From Podaxis mareebaensis (Eukaryota; Basidiomycota; Agaricomycetes; Agaricales; Agaricaceae), in the NCBI GenBank assembly GCA_018524725.1, contig JAEUWP010000366.1, positions 1 to 64,000 on the forward strand: a stretch of DNA of 64,000 nt. Reading direction: 5' to 3'. Under the pieces are notes generated by a model that ran no database searches, was not told the DNA's origin, and saw nothing but the letters and a program-made list of their open reading frames with translations. Below are positions 32,578 through 42,603 of the stretch, piece by piece (the first letter of the stretch is position 1; every line of letters starts with the position of its first letter). The translations under genes and the position numbers were made by a program.

Positions 32578-35267
32578 ATGCATAGAAGGGTGCAAATTAT
32601 TGATGGCAATGTTTTCTTCTCACCTAATAGTGAGTGCAATATCAAGAATCTGCCATTCATGTTCAACAAGACCTTGCTCACTACCCATAGAGCCACTTTG
32701 ATAGAGGTGTTTGATGAACCACACTAGTAGAATGTGAGTACAGAGTGGCTGGGCTTTGTACTGAAAAGACCTGTGTACTACAATGGTCCTCTCCTGGAGG
32801 TGTTGGCATTCACTCCCAGACACATACCTTTGAAAGAAAACAATGTGTTTATCATGCAGGAAAAAATCTCCACTCAGTGGCTTGTCATTGATTGACTCTT
32901 GTGGGAAGTGGCCTATTTATTGGGAAAAGAAAACAGTTTGAGCTATGTTACACTGTTTCTGCCATGCAAGTGGGGATATCAACATGGCTATGTCAGCAAA
33001 CAAGCAGCTCAGTACAACATCTTACAAGGCAGGGACTGGTTTGCAATGTAGATAGGCCTGATTTTCTGGATGACAAGAAAGGTTCCAGAGGATCTGAAGT
33101 TCAAGGAAGGCATTACACCTCCTTGCTGGTTTGTACAGCTGGTAAAGTGGCAGTGTGACCAGATTTTATGGGACCAGTTTCACACTGCCCCTTTGCTGTA
33201 GAGATTTTGGAATGTGGAGTGAGTTAGTCTCCTCCTCCATTTTCCAGATGATTATCCTGACCAACCCCATGTTGCATGGTTTATCAGTGAAAGAGTCCCT
33301 GTCTGGTATCATTGGGGCAACAGAGAAATTGCAAGGGCTGATCAGGAGGGTCTCAATTTCAAGCTGATCCCACCACCTCCTGAGTTACTCCAGGAAGCCA
33401 TGACCTGGATTTCCCCAACTCCCACTTCAAATTCAATGCAAGATCTCATAAACAATGATTTTTGTGGGCCTTTGGATATCACACCAAGTTTTGATTTCAC
33501 TGTACCCCAGGACCACTCCTTGGTAATTATGCCCCCCTTGTCATCACCTCCCAAAAAGCATGCAAGGATAAATATAATACTACCTTTGAAATCAGGCCAT
33601 GCTGTCTGGGAGCCTTGATTGAAGAAGTGTAAAGCCATGTGTGCAAAGAGGTGAGTGAGAGAGACCCCTCTGGAGTGGCAACAACAAGAGAATTGTGAGT
33701 GCTGCCCACCAACAGGAACTGCTCCTGTTTATGTATGGGATTGGGATTTCAATGGTCCAATAAAGTTCATATGAATGTTGGTTCATCAGGATGAATGCAA
33801 GGAGACACTAGATGACTATGGGAAGGAGCAAAAGTGCTACAACCCATATTTCAATGAGTGGAACTGTTGCCAAGAATGGGGAGAGTACCCTGAAGACAGA
33901 AATGAAAGCTCTGACAAGGAAGCACCAGATTTTCAAGTGTCTTCACCTATGCCAGAAGAACAAACTGTTTCACCAATGTCAACTATGCCTCTTGTCATGT
34001 CAACCACCAGTCCAGCCTGCTTGCAGCCCTCAGTGGCACAGAAAGGGTTACAACCCTTTGAGTTCACTGCCACCTCTTATGTAGGGTTGGCCAAACAGGC
34101 AAAATGAGAGGTATTGGAGATCTTGACAAATTTCTATGGCTTTGTTCAACTGGCTAGCAAGCTTGCAACTGCAGGAACTGTAGGATTGGGTGATATTTGA
34201 TCCATCATTGCAGTGCTGGGCATCACTTCTGTTAAACCAGACAACATATTCTGGAAAACATTGCTTGGCCAGTTATGCATCAAATTTGGATTGTGTCTGG
34301 CAGCTAAGGAAGAGAAAAAGTCCCACCTATCAACCTGGGACCTCTCAATGTCCAGTGGGTAGCAGCTTCATTTTGCCTAACAGCTCAAGTTCATCTGCAA
34401 GGTGAAGTCAGGCAAGCAATTGCTTTACATGTTTGACCTTTGTGACCAGGCTATGGTTTCTTGGTGTATCACTGTCTACATGGCCTCTGCTGTATTGTTT
34501 ATCTGCTGCCTCAATGATGAGCTGACTGAGAAAGATATTGTGATGGAATTGCCATCTACTAGGACCCCATTTTGAACACTGCAGAAGAGAGTGAGTTTGC
34601 AGCCCAAACAAGATCAACTTGCCTGCTCAGTAGTGCCTATACAACTTCAGGGTTATGTATTCACCAGGAAAGATTTCAATTCTTGGGAAAAACAATATCA
34701 TGCAATCCTGTGTTCCAAATGGGCCTGAGCTGCACTTCTTTGTGGAGGGTTTGTGTGGCAATTGGCACTGTGACACATTGGCATCAGTGAAGTGCTTAAA
34801 GGGCCATCTGGAGTTTACCTGCAATCAGGCTACAACTTTGTTGCCTGCAATGTCAATGGGGTGGAGTACTTGGACAATGACCTGACAAATGATGAACTTG
34901 ACATATTATGTGGGCTTTACAAGAGTTTCACAGGTAGGGCTATCTTGATTCTCCTCAAGCCACTTCTAATTCTTTGTCAACAGGTGTCAGGAAAAATGTT
35001 TTGAAATCATCTTGGTATCCTCTTGTCTCTACCTTTAAAGCTAGTGGTGAAAACAATGGTTGATGGTCACCTCATCTTGAAGAGCTGTCCAAGAAGCATA
35101 GCACATTGATCCTGAATAACACCATCAAGAACAATCTTCATGTGCCCATCAGTGCTACAAAATGGCATGACAAGCTGCAGGGGTTCACAGAGGGAAGACA
35201 TGCTGTAAAGATTGTGGAGGCCTGGTTGATGACTTTCTTGAATCAGAACATGCCCACTACTTTGTGA
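32578..35267 (+). pseudogene. Cargo gene 1, large multicopy Agaricomycete family of unknown function
   Basis: I choose the ATG at 32578 (MHRRVQIIDGNVFFSPNSEC). Read across frames, conserved-looking blocks follow: LAFTPRHIPLKENN near 32800, TQWLVID.LLWEVAYLLG near 32875, and LFLPCKWGYQ near 32960. Further blocks are SLVIMPPLSSP near 33520, TLDDYGKEQKCYNPYFNEWNCC near 33793, SGYNFVACNVNGVEYLDNDL near 34825, DELDILCGLYKSFTG near 34890, and SGENNG.WSPHLEEL near 35040. The end is TGA at 35265-35267. From memory these match a long, frequently repeated hypothetical protein of mushroom genomes; no function is known to me. Stops and frameshifts are spread along it. It lies between the transposase and cargo gene 2, with palindrome clusters on both sides. 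Confidence 0.55.
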
Positions 35268-35428
35268 TTATGCTATAGTGAGTGATTTCTTCTCCATGAA
35301 GCATTTAAGCACTGAGATAGAAAGATGTCCAGTTGCTTGTTGTAGGTTGCATATTACTGTTATAACTGCTTTGAAATACATTTGGGTCTTAGTCTGTTGA
35401 ATTTGAATCACATTACTAGATTATCAAG

Positions 35429-35566
35429 GATTGCCTGAGTTGTTTACTTGATGCACTGGGATACTCCAGTGCTCTCACTCTACCCTGTAAGGATCATTTA
35501 AGTTCTCCTCCTGCCCCCAAGCATTGCCTCAGTTGTTTATTTGATACACTGGGATATTCCAGTGCT
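35429..35566 (+). repeat. Direct repeat of about 94 bp carrying the near-palindrome
   Basis: GGATTGCCTGAGTTGTTTAC at 35429 and GCATTGCCTCAGTTGTTTAT at 35521 each lead, about 24 bp later, to a copy of the palindrome. Confidence 0.55.
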
Positions 35567-35652
35567 TAGGATAACTAACTTCTCCTCTTGAGTATCCCCT
35601 GGTAGTTTCACAAGGTAGCAGTGGTACTTGCTGCATTGGGATACTCCAGTGC
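35453..35652. promoter_or_regulatory. Near-palindrome cluster between the two cargo genes
   Basis: GCACTGGGATACTCCAGTGC (35453-35472), CACTGGGATATTCCAGTG (35547-35564) and GCATTGGGATACTCCAGTGC (35633-35652). The motif is the same as at 32.0-32.5 kb. It sits in the 524-bp gap (35268-35791) upstream of cargo gene 2; nothing else is visible in that gap. Confidence 0.5.
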
Positions 35653-35791
35653 TCTTATTATAGCATATTGGGATCAGCAACTCCTTGGATGTCTTCCCAA
35701 GGGGATGTTTTTTAATCACATGATCCCCCAATATGATAGGACATCTTCACTTGTGATTCATCCCTTTACATCTCTTCTTCTAACCCCCACC

Positions 35792-37876
35792 ATGTCCAAG
35801 CCTACAGATAATAATAACCTCAAAGATTTTTCTCCCCCCCTTGCTGAGATACTCCAGCCCAACAAGAAACAGAAGAAGGGGTAACTGTATCCTGAGCCTA
35901 AGGTACATTCACTGACCCAGTGCCCAGTAATTTGGTGAAGGACATTGCTAGTTGGATCACCCAAAGTGAATCACCATGGGTGGACTTCTATAAAGTCTTT
36001 CAAGTCAGCCTTCAAGAAGACTATCCTGAAACTGTACTCCCTCCTGCCTTGAATGCTCAGTAGGTTCTTCACATTGTATTTGAATATATGCTGATGTATA
36101 TGTGCATACAAGTCTGAATGATAATGAAAGGAAGATGTGCTCCCACATATATGCAATTATATATATCCAGGTTGGGGGTTTTCACATGACACTCTCCAAG
36201 TTTTTGAAGCAAATACATCTGCTAATTGAACTGGCTTGAACAGTATGTCCCCCAATGGGGTGTATGCATATTATTACTGTTTGACATACTCTACAGATGA
36301 CTTGCATCACTGGCTAAGCTTGAGCAAACAACACAGGTTTCCTGAAGAAGAAAAGGCTCAAATATATCTGTCTGGCCATTCCAGGTCAGCACCTCATCCC
36401 CAATATCCCACTTTCAATGCCCAAAAGCATGTTACATGGCTGGCATCATAAGCAAATTGCTGAACTATTGATGCCTGCCATGTACTATGGCAACTACCAG
36501 GCTGAACCAGATAAGTATGTATATTCACCTGAATAATGTTGATTATATGCACATTGATTTCTGATCAGGATGATCACTGTGCTTCAGGCTGGGATGCTCG
36601 CTGTTGGTGCAAAGATGTTTCTGAGGTTCATGTACAAGGATGGCAAGTACAACAAAGAGAAGATTTGATGGGGTTTTAGAGAAGGCAAGTTATTACTTTG
36701 TGTAAGTTCTTATTAATGCTATTGTTCACTCTGATTTAACCTATGCTCAAGGTCTTCAAGCATATCTTCACTTTGCCCTTATCTGCCAATAGCCTCAAGT
36801 ATGCAAAGCTGAAGACTAGGGCCAGCCATGCCAAGATGAACAGGCTTTTGTGTATCATACCAGGGACATTGGTGTACACCACAGTCTAGGTACATGTTAC
36901 TTGAAATTGATTTGTTAATCTCATCCATCCCTCAGATGCATTTCATGCTGGATGCCACTGATGACTGGTGTACTGAGCTGGGGCTGTTCAAGAAGGAAGA
37001 GTTTTTCTATGTGCTCTATGAGATATTCAGTAATGAGAATGACCCCTGGGCAAGGAAGTTGCTTGACAAACTGTCAAAGTCCTCTTCTATTCAACACTAT
37101 GAAGCTAACTGCTTCAAGGCATGTCTTTGGTCCTGAAGTGCTCACAAAAACAACCCCTCTCATTTGCATCAACCATGAAGATGATGACTATCTATGTTTC
37201 CTCAAGCAGGGTGATAATAGTTCTACCAAGGAAGATTCCAGATCTAAGCCCTCTGACAATGAGGGGTCTCTTTGTTTCAGCAAGGCACCACCTCTCATGC
37301 AGCAATCTGATAGTGTGCTGCCCTCTGGCCACCCTGGGGGGAGCATCATATATTTGTGAGTGTCAACTATATCTATGACATGTCCTGATACACTGGGTAG
37401 CACTGCCTCCTTTGTCCCCATCCAGCACTCATAAAATGCCTCCTCTACTGCCTCCTGTCCAACCCATCAGTGAAATGCCTCCTCCACCACCTCCTGTCCA
37501 GCCCACTGGTGAAATGCCTCCTCCACTGCCTTCTGTCCAGCCCACTGGCAAAATGCCTCCTCCACTGCCCCTTGCCCCACCTGTTAATGAAACACCTCAA
37601 CAGCAAAATCATATTTGCCTCAAGTGCTGCAACAATACAGTGCAAAGTAGCCAGGCTGTGACCCCCTGAGCTAAACTGAAGGAATGCCAACCTCTGAAGC
37701 ATTGCACCAATCAAGGTCCACAATCTCAGTTGCTGCAATCCCAGCCAAGTCATGAAGTTCATGCAGAGGAAGAAGAGCCCAAGGATGCTGACAAGCTTTA
37801 TAAACAGCTCATGAGCCAACCAACCAGGAAATGTAAGGCAGCTACTACAAGTGAAACACCCAGGAGGTCATTGTGA
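35792..37876 (+). pseudogene. Cargo gene 2, possibly DUF6698-like, with proline-rich tail
   Basis: The ATG at 35792 opens MSKPTDNNNLKDFSPP and an apparently multi-exon gene: SPWVDFYKVFQVSLQEDYPE near 35965, an ITVLQAGMLAVGAKMFLRFM block near 36570, and MHFMLDATDDWCTELGLFKKEEFFYVLYEIF (36940-37030) with HVFGPEV after it. The arrangement (short helix with D/N-W, then EEFFY..YE.F, then W/K...VFG) recalls the DUF6698 family of Agaricomycetes; this is a memory-based call of low certainty. The C-terminal part (37412-37876) has 13-residue proline-rich repeats, a CLKCC motif and an acidic/basic end. Introns were not resolved. No function is known. Confidence 0.4.
37436..37574 (+). repeat. 39-bp tandem repeat (13-residue proline-rich unit)
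   Basis: Three to four copies of VQPTGEMPPPLPS-like units. CCTGTCC marks recur at 37454, 37493 and 37532, an exact 39-bp period that keeps the frame. Confidence 0.8.
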
Positions 37877-38129
37877 CTTGGGGTTTAGCTCTATAGTTCC
37901 TGGGCTGCTTTCATACTGACATTCATTGTATTATACTTGCTAGGTGTATGCTTTAGTTAGAAATATAGCTCTTTCAGCAAAGCTTGGTGTGCTTGAATGG
38001 GATGAGATAATTGAAGCCTTCCAAAAGCTTTCATACATTACAAGTGTTTCTAACATTAGATCACATCAAAAGATTTTATTGCCTTGTAAGCTCTGCCAAC
38101 TTTTAGACCCATCAATAGTAGGCAAGGGT

Positions 38130-38559
38130 TTCATTGGTTAGTATTCTCTAAAATGATTTACATGTATATATACTAGGATATGTTGGTGATCTTTGCATTC
38201 CTTAGAAATCCTTTCATGGTTTGTATGGTTGCTTCCAGATACATTGACTTTTGGTGTATTTATTAGATTTCAGTTTATATATTGGTTTTGGTGGAATACA
38301 TGGTTTCAGCCATTCTACAAGTTTTATATCTATCTCTGGTAGGTAAGTCTTGCATTACCTTGTATTCTCTAACATGATTGGCAGGTATATATGCTGGAGA
38401 ATGTTGGAGGCAGTTGTATGGTGCAGAATATTTGTCTGCCCACCAATCTTTTCATACCTTGCAGAATACCTTCCAGATACATGGCATTTCATGGTTTTTA
38501 GTACATTTCAGTATATGTATTGATATTTTTTGGTATGTATAGTTTTGGCCTTTCCACTG
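38130..38559 (+). repeat. Two diverged direct copies of about 215 bp next to the right TIR
   Basis: TAGTATTCTCTAAAATGATT (about 38138) and TTGTATTCTCTAACATGATT (about 38361) start two AT-rich blocks with shared order: TATATA, AATGTTGG or ATGTTGG, CTTCCAGATACAT, ATTTCAGT.TAT. There is no gene between 37877 and 38559. The second copy runs into the terminal inverted repeat. Confidence 0.6.
38530..38559 (-). repeat. Right terminal inverted repeat of the Plavaka-type element
   Basis: Read on the minus strand it starts CAGTGGAAAGGCCAAAACTA. The flanking AT (38560-38561) matches that at the left end. Confidence 0.7.
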
Positions 38560-38561
38560 AT

Positions 38562-39056
38562 GAAAATGACCTAGCTAGTCATGTATGAGGTAGAAAAGCT
38601 ATTCATGTAGGGAGTTATGTTGGGGATGAAAATGCAATCTTCAACAAAAAGGAGACCATCCTTTTCTCAAAGACAGAGATTTGTACTGCTCCCTGCTCTG
38701 ATAGCCTCCTGAACTTTGGTGACAAAAGGATCAGTGTTATATCCCTTCTTGACTTCATCCAGAAGAGTGGGTTCACATGATAGTTTAAGGACATTTGCAA
38801 CAATGGGACACTAATGTGGAAGGGCCTTGACTCCTTCTACAATGGTGTCCAAGGATTCCAAGAGGAAAGTGGTGGCTATTATCATAGAGTCTTTGTGTGA
38901 AGTGGTGGGGTTGTCAGGTATATGTGATGGCACATCAACTGCTGTGTTGAGGACTCCAGAGACATAGTTTATCTTGTAGTTATATTATGACATCAATTCC
39001 ATCCAGTGTGCTTGTGTTACAGACTTCACTTCATGCCCATTAAGCTCTCAGAGCCT
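38562..39056 (-). pseudogene. Gypsy-4 RNase H end and start of HHCC domain (5' half)
   Basis: The minus strand reads the end of an RNase H/connection region (INYVSGVLNTAVD, the usual Y.G..N..AD.LSR position) and then a linker with GYNTDPFV and DGLLF. It ends at LGHF next to 38562. Joining this end to 10994 with one copy of the AT duplication gives an uninterrupted LGHFHVGVDKTYANL block, the expected H..H part of a Gypsy integrase zinc domain. The upstream side ends at the inferred Gypsy-3 5' LTR at 39057. Confidence 0.75.
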
Positions 39057-39734
39057 TGGTTACAACCTGGATTCTGTGGATCACATTCAGTTTAACCTTT
39101 TCTCCCTTTCCATCAGACCTTTCTCCTTGCAAATACTTTTATCCATCCCTGTCCCTTCCATTATTTTCCTTATCAGATCTTCCTATCCAATTATCTTGTG
39201 TTTTTCCATTTATCTGTGGCTTTTCCCTTTTCCCTTGATTATCTCCTGCTTATCTAGGTTTTTCTGTTATCTGATGTTTCACTTCTGCCCCCATCCTTTT
39301 GGACATCTGGATGCTTTGCAGACAGACTCCTTATTCTGGTATCTTCACTGTGGTTATCAGTTCACATGTTTCTAGTATTCTCCTTTGAGTAGTTACTATT
39401 GTTTCTCACTTAACTACTACTCTCTGGACTTTATCCTGACTACTAGTATATAAGTAGGATCACTACTGTTTGTACTCCTCAGTCAGAATATCAACTTAGA
39501 TCTCCTCCTCTCTCCTGCCTGTCTGCTACAAGTCCACTCCTTGGTCCAGGCTTGTCCTGCCTTTGTCCATTCTCTATCTGCTCATCCACTCAAGTCTATA
39601 GTTGGTCAAGTGAGGCCACCACAGTATCAGAGGGGCACAACACATAAGTTGAAGCCAAGGCCTCAACCCCATGTCCAGGTGCATCCACCCTTGGCCACCC
39701 ATGGTCTGCCCCTGTCTAGAGTTAGTTCTTAACA
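39057..39734 (+). repeat. Gypsy-3 5' LTR (inferred)
   Basis: TGGTTACAACC...TTAGTTCTTAACA. The right end is firm: AACA is followed by GTATATTCTGA, as after the LTRs of Gypsy-1 and Gypsy-2. The left end is inferred from the end of Gypsy-4 sequence and from the length (678 bp against 672). The region near 39630 (AGTATCAGAGGGGCACAACA) matches the same place in the other LTRs. Confidence 0.55.
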
Positions 39735-39775
39735 GTATATTCTGACTCAGACCTCTGGTATCATTCCAAATTTTT

Positions 39776-40391
39776 ATGCCATCTATGACACATAGTGCTG
39801 CACAAGCTCAAGGAATCACTATTCCAGAACCTGTTCTCCCCCACACAAATCATGAATTCTCTTCAACTCCTGCTCTACATCAATCTTCTTCCACCATGTC
39901 TTCTACTATGGTTACTACCAAGTCTAGAACTCAAAACCAAACCTCTACTGGGTATTCACAAGGAAATTCCAGTAGCCCTCCAGACCCTGGAGACAAGGGT
40001 GGTGGTGGCAATGATCCTGGTGAGGACAATGATGAAAATCAAGACCTCCAGGAGATGTTAGCCAATGCTCTCAGCTACCTCTCCTGTGTCCTCCATTCCT
40101 TGGAGCAGACCAACTCCATTAGCCCAGCAAATCCCTCTCATGTGAAGGTCCAAGAACCTGACACTTTTGATGGTTTGGACCCTCTCAAAATCCACCAATG
40201 GGTCTTCCAGTGCTGCCTCTATTTCACTTCTAATGTGCATCAGTTTGCAGAAGATTCTTCCAAAATCTGTTTTGCTATCACATATCTGTCCAGCACTGCT
40301 CTCAACTGGTTCCAAACCATTCTTGGGTCCAAAGATCTTGATTGGTCTGACCACAAGCTTCTCAACAACTGGGAAGTCTTCATCAGAGAAA
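39776..40391 (+). pseudogene. Gypsy-3 gag, N-terminal part
   Basis: The ATG at 39776 gives MPSMTHSAAQAQGITIPEP. An acidic Gly/Asn-rich stretch (about 39980-40050) precedes the capsid-like part with VQEPDTFDGLDPLKIHQWVFQC and STALNWFQTIL, matching the Gypsy-1 gag blocks AKEPDIFDG and SARQWFQTVL. The frame stops being gag at 40392, where the Gypsy-2 LTR begins after the duplicated agaaa. Confidence 0.75.
40387..40391. repeat. Target-site duplication of Gypsy-2, left
   Basis: agaaa before the 5' LTR; matches 48518-48522. Confidence 0.85.
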
Positions 40392-41063
40392 TGTCAAGTC
40401 CACATCGAGTGTCCGTTTCCACGCTTACAATCCATGCTCATTTCCGAAAATCCGAAGATCCAATTCTGATCAAGTCTGATGCTTTCCCGCTCCCTCCACT
40501 CATGTTTCCTTGTCAGGATCCCCTGTCCCATTGTCCGAATGGGCAGATGCGCTCATGCAGTTGATTACAACCAATGCAACGTGTGGTGTCCATTCATACA
40601 TCTATCAGCGCTCCTGGAAATTATTATCTTCATTCCCCAATGTCTACTTTACTTTCTGCTTTGCCTTATACTATGATTTGCATTTTTGTGTGTTCTCCAT
40701 TCTTCCATTTGTAGTTCCAATATGCAAATGTTCTTTACCTGTAAATCCACTTCTTTTGTCTCCTGGTTTTCTTAGTTAGTTATCCATATCACTTTCCGAC
40801 ATGTACTTAAGTGTAACTACCTTGTATCTTGCTCCCCAATCAGAATATCGACTTCATTTACCTTTCCTAACCTCCTGTTCGTCATCCGAACCTTTGGGAC
40901 TCACTCCCCTCTCTGTTCTCTGACATCTCCTATATTTCCCATTATCTTCCGTTGCAGTTCCAAGTGGCTGAATCGGACCCTGTGCAGTATCGGAGGGGCA
41001 CAGCACATATGCTGAGGCCAAGGGTCCACTCTCTGAATCTCTGGAACTGTCCGGAATGTAACA
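40392..41063 (+). repeat. Gypsy-2 5' LTR (672 bp)
   Basis: Starts TGTCAAGTCCACATC, ends GGAATGTAACA. Confidence 0.93.
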
Positions 41064-41099
41064 GTATATTCTGATTCCAACCCCTGGTACTGTTTTTCT

Positions 41100-42600
41100 A
41101 TGCCTACTGGAACTGTCACTCGCGCAACTGCTCGTTCGCAGAATATTGCAATCCCCAGTCATCCTCTTCCCTCTACCTCTCGATGTCGCCCTATTATTCC
41201 TGCTTTTGGTACCTCCTCCCCTCGCTTTACCGAATCCTGCACTCGCTCTGCATCACAGACCACCCTGGACACCAACACGAAGGACCTGCTCATGGAAGGT
41301 GAAGAACCTGACCAGAAACAGTCCTCCAAGCATCCAGATGAGAGTCATGATGACCTTGAGTACTTCAATCCCCCTGCCAACATGGGTCCCCCTGATGACA
41401 ATGGCGACCCTGAAGGTGGAGGCAATGCTCAGAACGATGGGGGTAACCAAAATGACCCACCCGATAACCCTGGAGATGATGACAGCAACCCCAATGACCC
41501 TGATGATCCAGATGATGGTGATGGCAACAGTAATTCCCTGGGCCCTCCTGATAATGAAGGAGAGTGCTTCCTCCGTGTAATGGAATGCCTGGCCTGCAGT
41601 ATCGAGTCTAGTGTGTGGAATCAGTCTGTTCCTCCCCCAGTTATCTGTCCCGACAAGATTCAGGCAAAAGAACCTGATGTCTTCGATGGTACCAAGCCCC
41701 ATAAACTCAACAACTTCCTTTTCCAATGCCACATTTACTTCAATACCAACCCGCACCAGTTCTGCTCCAAGACTGCTAAAGTCATGTTCACCATCTCCTA
41801 CCTCTCGGGATCAGCCCGGCAGTGGTTCCAAACCATGCTTGACGTGGAACCTGACTGGAACCAGATTGCTTGGTATTTGGACTGGATGCTATTCTCGCAG
41901 GAATTGACTGACACTTTCAGGGCCCTTGATCCAGTCAACGAGGCCACCGAGGAACTTGAAAATCTTACAATGGCTCATGGCACCCATATCTCCAAATACA
42001 ATGTCGAATTCACTCATCTTGCTGGTCTCCTTAAATGGCCTGACTCTGTCCTCTGTCACCACTATTACCGCAGTCTTCCGGATCGAATCCAAGATTCCCT
42101 CTGCTCTCTCCCAAACGGGAAACCCACTTCCTACATCGACATGCATGCCACTGCCATGTGGATCAACAATCGCTATTGGGAACGTCAACACGAGAAGTCT
42201 CATGCAGGGAATCGTTCCAGAAACACCACCAACAAGCAAGAGTCATCTAACCAGTCAGACAAGGGCAAAGGCAAGAACCTGCAGTCTAACAACAAACCTG
42301 CTGGCAACAACTTGTTGCAACCCAATAAGGGTTCCCAGCCTACCAAGCCCAAACAATCCTCATCACCCATGCCCAACAAGCCATCCACATCATCTCCACC
42401 GTCTAAACCCCTCACAGACAAGCTCAGAAAAGACGGCAAATTAACCCCACAAGAACGTCAGTGCCAGATTGACAACAAACTTTGCCTTTTCTGTGGTGAA
42501 GGTGGTCACAAGGTTGACATGTGCCCCTGCAAATCTGCTCCACAAGGCCCAGGTGGACACTCCTGCTGCTTCGGGTCCCCCTCCAGAGGGCTCAAAAAAA
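41100..42600 (+). pseudogene. Gypsy-2 gag, capsid-like domain and zinc knuckle
   Basis: The ATG at 41100 (MPTGTVTRATARSQ) matches Gypsy-1. Order: Ser/Pro-rich start, acidic Asp/Asn/Pro/Gly-rich linker (residues about 80-150), capsid-like part with AKEPDVFDG and SARQWFQTML, a Lys/Ser/Asn linker, and the CCHC knuckle CLFCGEGGHKVDMC near 42483. After the knuckle a deletion of about 20 bp relative to Gypsy-1 (near 42545) moves the frame into that of pol, so the open frame runs past the slippery site to TGA 42672-42674. Confidence 0.8.
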
Positions 42601-42603
42601 TAG
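42594..42603 (+). promoter_or_regulatory. -1 frameshift site, Gypsy-2 (relic)
   Basis: A7-TAG as in Gypsy-1; out of use here because of the upstream deletion. Confidence 0.6.

Larger units (their letters stand above)
10995..38559. mobile_element. Large Plavaka-type DNA transposon with cargo (about 13.7 kb without LINEs)
   Basis: Left end CATCAGTGAAACAGCTTAAA and right end (reverse complement) CATCAGTGGAAAGGCCAAAA, both then running into ACTAT, form an imperfect terminal inverted repeat of about 25-30 bp. An AT dinucleotide flanks both sides (10993-10994 and 38560-38561). Taking the segment out and keeping one AT makes the interrupted Gypsy-4 frame continuous, which is independent proof of the boundaries. 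Inside are a Plavaka-type transposase gene (minus, 31802 to 13809, split by LINE A), two plus-strand cargo genes (32578-35267 and 35792-37876), a triplicated acidic unit and clusters of near-palindromes. That all these genes arrived together is inference; parts could be later insertions. Confidence 0.7.

Noticed and set aside
37436..37574. CRISPR-like regular repeat
   Set aside because: 39-bp units follow each other without unique spacers and keep a proline-rich reading frame.
10998..38565. A 5-bp TSD 'tgaaa' (10998-11002 and 38561-38565) for the large insertion
   Set aside because: It would place the ends inside the paired CATCAGTG repeats and gives a broken Gypsy frame; the AT duplication outside CAGTG restores the frame.
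39541..39732. 63-codon frame inside the Gypsy-3 LTR
   Set aside because: LTR sequence shared in part with the other LTRs, where no such frame is kept.
41253..41756. 167-codon minus-strand frame in gag of Gypsy-2 (and 56749-57252 in Gypsy-1)
   Set aside because: Shadow of the acidic gag linker; unlike the antisense gene near the 3' LTR it has no splice sites, motif or independent conservation.
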